A DNA stretch of 64,000 nt from Tepidimonas thermarum (GTDB lineage: Bacteria; Pseudomonadota; Gammaproteobacteria; Burkholderiales; Burkholderiaceae_C): the NCBI RefSeq assembly GCF_007556705.1, contig NZ_VJOL01000007.1, positions 1 to 64,000 on the forward strand, written 5' to 3'. How positions within the stretch are numbered: position 1 is the stretch's first letter; each line of letters begins with the position of its first letter. The position numbers were made by a program, and so were the translations under genes. A model generated the notes under the pieces. It was not told where the DNA came from, made no database searches, and saw only the letters and a program-made list of their open reading frames with translations. Positions 58,037-64,000 of this stretch are shown piece by piece.

Positions 58037-58055
58037 GAGAATCATTTCCATTATG
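58037..58055. promoter_or_regulatory. Fur-box-like site between iron-binding protein and patatin genes
   Basis: GAGAAT-C-ATTTCC-ATTATG matches the Fur hexamer consensus (GATAAT-C-ATTATC-ATTATC) at 14 of 19 positions. It lies in the divergent region and covers the start codon of the patatin gene. Iron regulation of at least the leftward gene is inferred. Confidence 0.55.
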
Positions 58056-59030
58056 ACTGTTGACCGAGATCCAACCGCCTGGCGGCTCGGCCGCCGCGCC
58101 TGGCTGGGGGCGGCGGCCGCGGTGGCGGTGGGGGCATTGGCCGGTTGCGCAGTGCCGCGTCCCGAACCTCGGCCGCCCGACAGCCCCGCGCCGCTGCCGC
58201 CGGCCCCCCCGCCCACGCGCCCGCCGCGGGTGGGCCTGGCGCTGGGCGGGGGGGCGGCCCGGGGATTTGCCCACATCGGCGTGATCCAGGTGCTGGAGCG
58301 CGAGGGGATACGGCCCGACCTGGTGGTGGGCACGTCGGCGGGCAGCCTGGTGGCGGCGCTCCATGCGCACGGGTTGGGTGGCGCCGCGCTCGAGCAAGCG
58401 GCGCTGGAGATGGAGGAGGCGACCATCGCCGACTGGACGGTGCCGCTTTTCAACCGCGGGCTGTTGCGCGGCGAGGCGCTGGCGCGCTACGTCAACCGCA
58501 TGGTCCAGGGCCGCACCATCGAGGCCATGCCGCTGCCCCTGGGCATTTTGGCCACGGAGCTGGCCAGCGGCCGTCCGGTGCTGTTTCGCCGCGGCGACAC
58601 CGGGACGGCGGTGCGCGCCTCCAGCGCGGTGCCGGGGGTGTTTTCCCCGGTGCTGATCGGCGGCCAGGCGTACGTGGACGGCGGGTTGGTGGCGCCGGTG
58701 CCGGTGGAGCAGGCGCGTGAGATGGGGGCGGAGCTGGTGATCGCGGTCGACATTTCCAGCCCCGCCGAGCCGCTGGCCCAGACCGACCCGGTGCGCGTGC
58801 TGTTGCAGACCTTCACCATCATGGGCCAGACCATCAACCGGCACGTGCTGGCGCGGGCGGACGTGGTCGTGCGCCCGGCGCTGCAAGGGGTAGGCAGCGC
58901 CGACTTTGCCGCGCGGCAGCGCAGCATCGCCGCCGGGCGCAGCGCCATGCAGGCGGCCCTGCCACGCTTGCGCGAGCAGCTCGTGGCGTTGCGTCGCCCG
59001 CTCAACGCGGCCACCACTGCGGTGCGCTGA
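58053..59030 (+). CDS. patatin-like phospholipase lipoprotein
   Basis: A 325-residue protein with a twin-Arg-containing signal and lipobox 'ALAGC' (Cys at about residue 31), then a Pro-rich linker. The patatin domain has the oxyanion glycines 'ALGGGAARGFAHIG', the nucleophile 'GTSAGS' and the catalytic Asp in 'DGGLVAPVPV'. It would hydrolyse lipids at the envelope. The ATG at 58053 lacks a good ribosome binding site because it overlaps the Fur-like box; the alternative is a leaderless message. It is divergent from the iron-binding protein gene. Confidence 0.86.
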   Translation: MTVDRDPTAWRLGRRAWLGAAAAVAVGALAGCAVPRPEPRPPDSPAPLPPAPPPTRPPRVGLALGGGAARGFAHIGVIQVLEREGIRPDLVVGTSAGSLVAALHAHGLGGAALEQAALEMEEATIADWTVPLFNRGLLRGEALARYVNRMVQGRTIEAMPLPLGILATELASGRPVLFRRGDTGTAVRASSAVPGVFSPVLIGGQAYVDGGLVAPVPVEQAREMGAELVIAVDISSPAEPLAQTDPVRVLLQTFTIMGQTINRHVLARADVVVRPALQGVGSADFAARQRSIAAGRSAMQAALPRLREQLVALRRPLNAATTAVR

Positions 59031-59043
59031 GCGCGGCGCAGGC

Positions 59044-59069
59044 AAAAAAAGCCCCGCCGGTGGCGGGGC
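59044..59069 (-). terminator. phasin terminator
   Basis: Eight-base stem GCCCCGCC/GGCGGGGC with three-base loop followed on the minus strand by seven Ts. It lies 60 bases after the phasin gene and converges with the patatin gene, so it may serve both strands, though no T-run is present for the plus strand. Confidence 0.85.
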
Positions 59070-59131
59070 TGTGAAGGGTCCTCCGTTTCGAAAAGACCCG
59101 AGGAGACAACTCGAAGCAACCGGCGGCGGCG

Positions 59132-59707
59132 TCAGCCCGCGCTGCGGCGCGCGCGCGGCGCGCTCTTGGGTGCCGCCGTGCCGGCGTGCAGCGACTGCTG
59201 GGCCTGTTGGGCCGCCTGATGGAATTGGGTTTCGGCCAGTTCCGCCGCCTGTTTGACGGCTTGCTGGATGGTTTCCATGGCCGACGACGCGGCCTGCACG
59301 GCGCTGCGCATCGCTTCGACCGCAGCTTCGGTGCCGGCGGGCGCGTTCTTGGCCACGTTGTCCATCACCGCCAGGGCTTTGCGTTGCGCATCGGCGGCAT
59401 TGTCCTCGGCCGCCTGGGCGAAGGCGCTGCCGGTGCTGGCCGCGATGTCGTAGAGCTGGCGGCTGTAAGCCACGGCCTTTTCGGCCAGGGGTTGCAGCAG
59501 CGCGGCCTGGCGTTGCAGCAATTCTTGTGCGTCCTTGGCCGACAGCAGCGCCTGGGTGTGATCGGCCGAGTCGCGCAGCGCCGCCTTGGTGGCCTGCAGG
59601 TTGAGTTCGACCAGCTTTTCCACACCCTCGAAGGCCTTGCGCGTCAGGCCATAGAGCATCTCGATGTTGGCCTTGTGGGCGGCGGCCAGTTGTTCCGGGG
59701 TGAGCAT
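59132..59707 (-). CDS. phaP: phasin family protein
   Basis: A 191-residue amphipathic helical protein starting '[20 protein letters not shown]', followed by '[20 protein letters not shown]', the phasin domain that coats polyhydroxyalkanoate granules. The C-terminus is Ala/Gln rich, ending in a basic tail. It needs no signal peptide. PhaR-like operators flank its promoter, so it is likely induced when granules sequester PhaR. The gene is alone, with its own terminator. The start at 59707 is chosen by the family start. Confidence 0.9.
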   Translation of the reverse strand: MLTPEQLAAAHKANIEMLYGLTRKAFEGVEKLVELNLQATKAALRDSADHTQALLSAKDAQELLQRQAALLQPLAEKAVAYSRQLYDIAASTGSAFAQAAEDNAADAQRKALAVMDNVAKNAPAGTEAAVEAMRSAVQAASSAMETIQQAVKQAAELAETQFHQAAQQAQQSLHAGTAAPKSAPRARRSAG

Positions 59708-59738
59708 GGTGTCCTCCGCTGGTCGGGTGGGTGGTAAA

Positions 59739-59753
59739 TGTTGCGCTGCAACA
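59739..59753. promoter_or_regulatory. PhaR-like operator, downstream copy
   Basis: TGTTGCGCTGCAACA is a near-perfect palindrome with TTGC/GCAA half-sites as in PhaR targets. It sits just after the -10 of the phasin promoter, where bound repressor would block transcription. Confidence 0.65.
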
Positions 59754-59762
59754 ATGGTAGAA

Positions 59763-59790
59763 ATTATACGACGCGCACCGGATTTTGCAA
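59763..59790 (-). promoter_or_regulatory. phasin promoter
   Basis: On the minus strand TTGCAA (59790-59785) and TATAAT (59768-59763) are separated by 16 bases. The -10 is consensus and the pair lies between the two PhaR-like operators. Confidence 0.75.
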
Positions 59791-59794
59791 GCGC

Positions 59795-59811
59795 ATGTTG
59801 CGCTGCAACAT
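59795..59811. promoter_or_regulatory. PhaR-like operator, upstream copy
   Basis: ATGTTGCGCTGCAACAT is palindromic (TTGC/GCAA core) and repeats the site at 59739 with centres 57 bases apart. It lies upstream of the -35; looping between the two sites is possible. Confidence 0.65.
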
Positions 59812-59835
59812 CGATGCCCTGGCACACTGGGCGGC

Positions 59836-60810
59836 ATGCAGGTGTTCTATGCCACCCAGTTCGTGCTGCCGTTGCCCGCGGGCCACCGCTTTCCGATGGA
59901 GAAATACCGTCTGTTGCGCGAGGCGCTGGCGGCCGAGCCCGATATCCGATGGCAGCAGGCTGAGCCGGCCAGCGACGGCGAACTGGCCCTGGTGCACACG
60001 CCGGACTACATCCAGGCCATCGAGCACGGGACGCTCGATCCCGCCCTGCAGCGCGAAATCGGGTTCCCCTGGTCCCCGCAGATGGCCGAGCGTGCGCGGC
60101 GCTCGGTGGGGGCGACCATCCAGGCCAGCCGGGTGGCGTTGGCCGGCGAGGGCGTGGCCGCCAACATCGCCGGTGGCACGCACCACGCCTATGCGCACAA
60201 GGGTGGGGGGTTTTGCGTGTTCAACGACGCGGCGGTGGCGGCACGGCTGATGCAGGTGGAGTGGGCGCGGCGCGGCACGGCAGCCCGCGCGCGCCCAGTG
60301 CGGGTGGCGATCATCGACCTCGACGTGCACCAGGGCAATGGCACGGCCGCCATTTTTCGCGACGATCCCAGCGTGTTCACGCTGTCGCTGCACGGGGCGC
60401 GCAACTTCCCGTTTCGCAAGGAGCCCAGCGACTGCGACGTCGAGCTCCCCGACGGCTGCCGCGACGCCGAGTACCTGGAGGCGCTGGAGTGGGCCCTGGG
60501 TGAGCTGGAGCGGCGCTTCACGCCCGATTTCGTGATTTATCTGGCCGGGGCCGACCCGCACGAGGGCGATCGGCTGGGCCGGCTCAAGCTCAGCGACGAT
60601 GGCATGGAGGCGCGTGACCGGCGCGTCTTCGAGTGGGCGTGGCAACGGCGGCTGCCCCTGGCCATGACGATGGCGGGCGGCTACGGCCACGACATTGCGA
60701 GCACGGTGCGGGTGCAGCGCCGCACCTACGTGGTGGCGCTGGCGTACTGGCGGCGCTGGTGCGCGATGGCACAATCGGCGCCAACACCCCAGAGGAGACC
60801 GCCCCCGTGA
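59836..60810 (+). CDS. histone deacetylase-family protein
   Basis: A 324-residue arginase/deacetylase-fold protein. The zinc site motifs are '[20 protein letters not shown]' (tandem His) and '[13 protein letters not shown]' (Asp-x-His), with the last Asp in '[11 protein letters not shown]' and the Tyr/Gly loop 'AGGYGHDI'. It may deacetylate amines or proteins such as acetylpolyamines. Its gene is divergent from the phasin gene. Its end overlaps the thioesterase gene by four bases, so those genes form one operon. The substrate is unknown. Confidence 0.85.
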   Translation: MQVFYATQFVLPLPAGHRFPMEKYRLLREALAAEPDIRWQQAEPASDGELALVHTPDYIQAIEHGTLDPALQREIGFPWSPQMAERARRSVGATIQASRVALAGEGVAANIAGGTHHAYAHKGGGFCVFNDAAVAARLMQVEWARRGTAARARPVRVAIIDLDVHQGNGTAAIFRDDPSVFTLSLHGARNFPFRKEPSDCDVELPDGCRDAEYLEALEWALGELERRFTPDFVIYLAGADPHEGDRLGRLKLSDDGMEARDRRVFEWAWQRRLPLAMTMAGGYGHDIASTVRVQRRTYVVALAYWRRWCAMAQSAPTPQRRPPP

Positions 60811-61262
60811 GCACCGCCGCGCCCGCGTCCCCGCGCCCGCAGCCGCTGCCCCGCGCGCACTACCGCGCGTTTCGGCCCATCGGCACGCGCTGGCTGGACA
60901 ACGATATCTATGGCCACGTCAACAACGTGGTGTACTACAGCTGGTTCGACACCGCGGTCAACGGCTATTTGATCGAGCAAGGCGCGCTGGACATCCACGC
61001 CGGCGCGGTGATCGGGCTGGTGGTCGAAACCCAGTGCCACTACTTTGCGTCGCTGGCCTTCCCGCAGGCGGTGGAGGCGGGGCTGCGCGTGGCCCACATC
61101 GGCCGCTCCAGCGTGCGCTACGAGGTGGGCATTTTTGCCGCCGGCGCCCCCACGTGTGCGGCGCGCGGCCATTTCGTGCATGTGTACGTGGACCGCGCCA
61201 CGCGCCGTCCGGTCACCGCGCTGCCCGTGACGCTGCACCAGACCTTGGAGTCCCTGCGATGA
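60807..61262 (+). CDS. acyl-CoA thioesterase (hotdog fold)
   Basis: A 151-residue hotdog-fold thioesterase: '[20 protein letters not shown]', with the Asp and His-Val-Asn-Asn of the 4-hydroxybenzoyl-CoA/YbgC family, and '[20 protein letters not shown]'. It starts at a GTG with GAGGAG upstream, overlapping the deacetylase stop. The next gene overlaps its end by four bases. It cleaves a short or aromatic acyl-CoA; the substrate is unknown. Confidence 0.85.
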   Translation: MSTAAPASPRPQPLPRAHYRAFRPIGTRWLDNDIYGHVNNVVYYSWFDTAVNGYLIEQGALDIHAGAVIGLVVETQCHYFASLAFPQAVEAGLRVAHIGRSSVRYEVGIFAAGAPTCAARGHFVHVYVDRATRRPVTALPVTLHQTLESLR

Positions 61263-62023
61263 ACGACCGTGCGCCCGCGCTCGATGCCCCCCTGATCCTC
61301 GACCCGCTGCAAGCCAGTGCCCGCGCCATCGATCCCGTGCAGGTGGAAGCCGCCATCGTGGGCCGCCGCTCGGTGCGGGCCTTTTTGCCCACACCGGTGC
61401 CGCGCGCCTTGATCGAGCGGCTGCTGCGGGTGGCCGCGCGCGCCCCCTCGGGCACCAACACCCAGCCGTGGAAAGTCTATGTGCTGCAAGGGCGTGCGCG
61501 CGATGCGCTGTGCGACCAGGTGTGCGCCGCGCACGATGCGATCCGCGCCCAACCGGCGCTGGCGGCCGAGTACCAGGAGGCCTACGACTACTACCCGAGT
61601 CAGTGGGTGAGCCCCTACATCGACCGCCGGCGCGAAAACGGCTGGGGCCTGTATGGGCTGCTGGGCATCGGCAAGGGGGACAAGGACAAGATGCACGCGC
61701 AGCACCAGCGCAACTTTCGTTTTTTCGACGCGCCCGTGGGGCTGATGGTGACCATCGACACGGTGATGGGGCGCGGCTCGCTGGTGGACACCGGCATGTT
61801 TTTGCAAAACCTGATGGTGGCCGCGCGCGCCCACGGGTTGGACACCTGCCCGCAAGCGGCCTGGAACCACTACGCGCGCATCATCCTGCCGCACATCGGC
61901 GCCAGCGAGCAGGAGATGCTGGTGTGCGGCATGGCGCTGGGTTATGCGGACCCGCAGGCGCTGGTCAACCGTTTCGTGACCCCGCGCGAGCCGCTGGAGC
62001 GCTTTGTGCGTTGGGTGGAGTGA
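61259..62023 (+). CDS. nitroreductase family protein
   Basis: A 254-residue FMN-dependent nitroreductase-fold protein: '[16 protein letters not shown]' (phosphate-contacting Arg), '[17 protein letters not shown]' (FMN loop) and '[13 protein letters not shown]'. It forms a homodimer by family. It would reduce nitroaromatics, quinones or flavins with NAD(P)H. It overlaps the thioesterase gene by four bases and lies six bases before the dehydrogenase gene, so the four genes form one operon. Confidence 0.88.
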   Translation: MNDRAPALDAPLILDPLQASARAIDPVQVEAAIVGRRSVRAFLPTPVPRALIERLLRVAARAPSGTNTQPWKVYVLQGRARDALCDQVCAAHDAIRAQPALAAEYQEAYDYYPSQWVSPYIDRRRENGWGLYGLLGIGKGDKDKMHAQHQRNFRFFDAPVGLMVTIDTVMGRGSLVDTGMFLQNLMVAARAHGLDTCPQAAWNHYARIILPHIGASEQEMLVCGMALGYADPQALVNRFVTPREPLERFVRWVE

Positions 62024-62028
62024 CCGCG

Positions 62029-63051
62029 ATGACGCAGACCCCGGCGATGACCACGGCGCCGGCCGGCCCGCGGCCGGCGGTGCTGGTGGCGCGGCGCATC
62101 TTTGCGCAGACGGTCGAGCGCTTGCGCACGCATTTCGACGTCGAGACCAACGACGCCGACGACGAGTGGGCGCAGGAGGAGCTGATCCGCCGCCTGCAGG
62201 GCAAGGCCGGCGTGCTGCTGACCGGCACCCAGCGCGTGGACGCCGCGCTGTTGCAGGCCTGCCCTACGTTGCGCATCGCCGCCAACATGACCGTGGGCTA
62301 CAACAATTTCGACGTGGCGGCGATGGACGCCGCAGGCGTGGTGGGCACCAACACCCCCGACGTGCTGACCGAGACCACGGCCGATTTTGGCTTGGCGCTG
62401 CTGCTGGCGGCGGCGCGCCGCGTGACCGAGAGCGAGCACTACCTGCGCGCCGGGCGCTGGACGCGCTGGTCGATCGACTTGTTTGCCGGGGCCGAGGTGC
62501 ACGGCACCACCCTGGGCATTCTGGGCATGGGCCGCATCGGGCAGGCGATCGCGCGGCGTGGGGCGCACGGCTTTGGCATGCGGGTGCTCTACCACAACCG
62601 CCACCGGCTCGATGCGGCGGTCGAGGCCGATTGCCGCGCCACCTGGGTGGACAAGGCCACGCTGCTGCGCGAGGCCGACCATCTGGTGTTGGTGGTGCCC
62701 TACACGCCGCAGAACCACCACCTGATCGGCGCCGCGGAGCTGGCGCTCATGAAGCCGACGGCGGTGCTGGTCAACATCGCGCGCGGCGGCATCGTGGATG
62801 ACGCCGCGCTGGCCGAGGCGCTGCGCGCGGGCCGGCTGGCCGCGGCCGGGCTGGACGTGTTCGAGGGCGAGCCGCGCGTGCACCCGGCACTGCTGCAGGT
62901 GCCCAATGTGGTGCTGACGCCGCACATCGCCAGCGCCACGGTGCGCACGCGCCGCGCCATGGCCGAGCTGGCAGCCGACAACCTGATCGCCTACCTGACC
63001 GAGGGGCGCGCGCTGACGCCGGTGAACCAGCCGCGCCACCCGCGCGCCTGA
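62029..63051 (+). CDS. D-2-hydroxyacid dehydrogenase (glyoxylate/hydroxypyruvate reductase type)
   Basis: A 340-residue D-isomer-specific dehydrogenase. The Rossmann motif is 'LGILGMGRIGQAIARRGA', the substrate Arg is in 'VLVNIARGGIVDD', the Glu in 'GLDVFEGEPRVHP', and the catalytic His in 'VVLTPHIASATVRTR'. These match glyoxylate/hydroxypyruvate reductases. It reduces a 2-oxo acid with NAD(P)H. It is the last gene of the deacetylase-thioesterase-nitroreductase operon before the antiporter gene 47 bases on. Confidence 0.9.
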   Translation: MTQTPAMTTAPAGPRPAVLVARRIFAQTVERLRTHFDVETNDADDEWAQEELIRRLQGKAGVLLTGTQRVDAALLQACPTLRIAANMTVGYNNFDVAAMDAAGVVGTNTPDVLTETTADFGLALLLAAARRVTESEHYLRAGRWTRWSIDLFAGAEVHGTTLGILGMGRIGQAIARRGAHGFGMRVLYHNRHRLDAAVEADCRATWVDKATLLREADHLVLVVPYTPQNHHLIGAAELALMKPTAVLVNIARGGIVDDAALAEALRAGRLAAAGLDVFEGEPRVHPALLQVPNVVLTPHIASATVRTRRAMAELAADNLIAYLTEGRALTPVNQPRHPRA

Positions 63052-63098
63052 GACACGCACCCGCCACCTACAATCGCGCGCACCTGGAGGAGATGGAA

Positions 63099-64000
63099 AT
63101 GACGGGGCATGCGATCCAATGGATGGCGGCGGTGCTGTTTGCGCTGGCGCTGGTCCACACCTTTTCGACCAAATTTTTCGAGCATCTGGCCCACACCCAC
63201 CCCGCGCATGCGGGGGTGTGGCATTTGTTGGGCGAGGTCGAAATCGTCTTTGGCGTCTGGGCCATGGTGTTCATGACCCTGGCGGTGGCCACGGTCGGGT
63301 CGGCGCCGGCGCTGGCGTATTTGGATGGGCGCAACTTCACCGAGCCGCTGTTCGTGTTTGCCATCATGGTGGTGGCCGGCAGCCGGCCCATCCTGCAGGC
63401 AGCCTCGGCGGCGGTCAATGCGGTGGTGCGGGTGCTGCCGCTGCCGCGTCCCATGGCGTTTTACTTCACCACGCTGTCGCTGGTGCCGTTGCTGGGGTCT
63501 TTCATCACCGAGCCGGCGGCCATGACGCTGGCGGCGTTGCTGATGCGCGGCCCGATCTTTGCGCAACTGCCCTCGCGCCTGAAGTATGCGACGCTGGGAA
63601 CGCTGTTCGTGAACGTGTCGATTGGCGGGACGCTGACGCCGTTTGCGGCCCCGCCGGTGCTGATGGTGGCGGCCAAATGGGGTTTCGACCTGTCGTACAT
63701 GATCACCCACATCGGCTGGAAAGCCGCGCTGGCGGTGTTCATCAACGCTGCCGTGCTCACGGCGCTCAATGCCCGCACGTTGCGCGGGTTGACGGTGGCC
63801 GCCGAGTCGCCCTACCGCGGTGTGCCCGCGCACATGGTGGCGGTGCACGTGGGCTTTTTGACCCTGATCGTGCTGCTGTCGCACCATCCGGCGGCATTTT
63901 TGTCGGTGTTTTTGCTCTTCATGGGGGTGGCGACCGCGTACCCCCAGTACCAGGATCGCCTGATTTTGCGCGAGGGCCTGCTGGTGGCGTTCTTTTTGGG
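63099..64000 (+). CDS. putative Na+/H+ antiporter, truncated by the window edge
   Basis: At least 300 residues of a polytopic membrane protein, running off the right edge with no stop. Hydrophobic segments occupy about residues 7-25, 45-70, 80-100, 120-140, 170-190 and on. 'VWHLLGEVEIVFGVWAMVFM', 'VVAGSRPILQAASAAVNAVV' and 'PLLGSFITEPAAMTLAALLM' match the putative Na+/H+ antiporter family PF07399, related to the NhaD-type ion transporter superfamily. GGAGGAG lies before the ATG at 63099; one at 63093 is possible but too close. It probably exchanges sodium for protons at the inner membrane. Confidence 0.82.
   Translation, partial: MTGHAIQWMAAVLFALALVHTFSTKFFEHLAHTHPAHAGVWHLLGEVEIVFGVWAMVFMTLAVATVGSAPALAYLDGRNFTEPLFVFAIMVVAGSRPILQAASAAVNAVVRVLPLPRPMAFYFTTLSLVPLLGSFITEPAAMTLAALLMRGPIFAQLPSRLKYATLGTLFVNVSIGGTLTPFAAPPVLMVAAKWGFDLSYMITHIGWKAALAVFINAAVLTALNARTLRGLTVAAESPYRGVPAHMVAVHVGFLTLIVLLSHHPAAFLSVFLLFMGVATAYPQYQDRLILREGLLVAFFL

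Overview
The window is high-GC DNA with the gene order and protein types of a betaproteobacterium, most likely Burkholderiales close to Comamonadaceae. Pointers are the dnaG-rpoD pair, the grpE-dnaK-dnaJ operon with a sigma-32-type promoter, the protocatechuate 4,5-cleavage (pmd/lig type) operon, a DctP-type TRAP transporter, and a phasin gene with PhaR-like operators. The organism is inferred from these features, not from a marker gene.

Layout. (1) About 1-6820 is an accessory segment. It holds a small gene cassette ending in a primase-helicase of the TOTE conflict-system type (broken by one frameshift), a damaged DUF1778/GNAT toxin-antitoxin pair, a Fic-domain gene with its own dyad operator, and a reworked mercury module (merR, a YnfA-type membrane protein, an intact mer operator, a MerT remnant and a GDCCVxC protein). 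(2) 6861-11149 holds a GabT aminotransferase divergent from a MocR-type regulator, then a beta-CASP RNase-like protein. (3) 11284-15075 is grpE-dnaK-dnaJ. (4) 15240-17473 holds a fumarylacetoacetate-hydrolase-family enzyme, a MarR regulator and a class I glutamine amidotransferase. (5) 17511-25389 is a CoA-ligase/beta-oxidation-like operon (enoyl-CoA hydratase, feruloyl-CoA synthase-like ligase, frameshifted thiolase, SDR, thioesterase, acyl-CoA dehydrogenase) with a divergent second crotonase. (6) 25466-31320 has an IclR regulator divergent from an aromatic-catabolism operon (metallo-hydrolase, VOC protein, FAD monooxygenase, DUF2783, fumarylacetoacetase). (7) 31563-35770 is a TRAP transporter and a dehydrogenase; the binding-protein gene carries a perfect 146-bp triplication. 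(8) 35780-44196 is a LysR gene and the complete protocatechuate 4,5-cleavage operon, followed by an internally deleted aldo/keto reductase and a second LigA/LigB-like dioxygenase pair. (9) 44171-50446 holds a chemotaxis transducer, rpoD and dnaG. (10) 50495-55889 is a three-gene overlapping operon of two c-di-GMP enzymes and a lipoprotein binding protein. (11) 55960-64000 holds an SDR with a LiuR-like operator, a Fur-linked iron-binding protein divergent from a patatin lipoprotein, a phasin, then a histone-deacetylase-like, thioesterase, nitroreductase, 2-hydroxyacid dehydrogenase and Na+/H+ antiporter run.

How it fits together. Much of the window is a lignin-type aromatic catabolic neighbourhood. 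The CoA ligase/beta-oxidation set could shorten phenylpropanoids to benzoates. The TRAP transporter could import acids. Protocatechuate would be cleaved by PmdAB, oxidised by PmdC, and passed through PmdD, PmdE and PmdF to pyruvate and oxaloacetate. A separate FAD-hydroxylase/fumarylacetoacetase branch handles another hydroxylated aromatic whose identity cannot be read from the sequence.

Four genes are broken by small lesions (primase-helicase, thiolase, dctP, aldo/keto reductase) and two more are truncated (GNAT toxin, MerT). These are either real decay or partly assembly error, and the reads should be checked before functions are ruled out.
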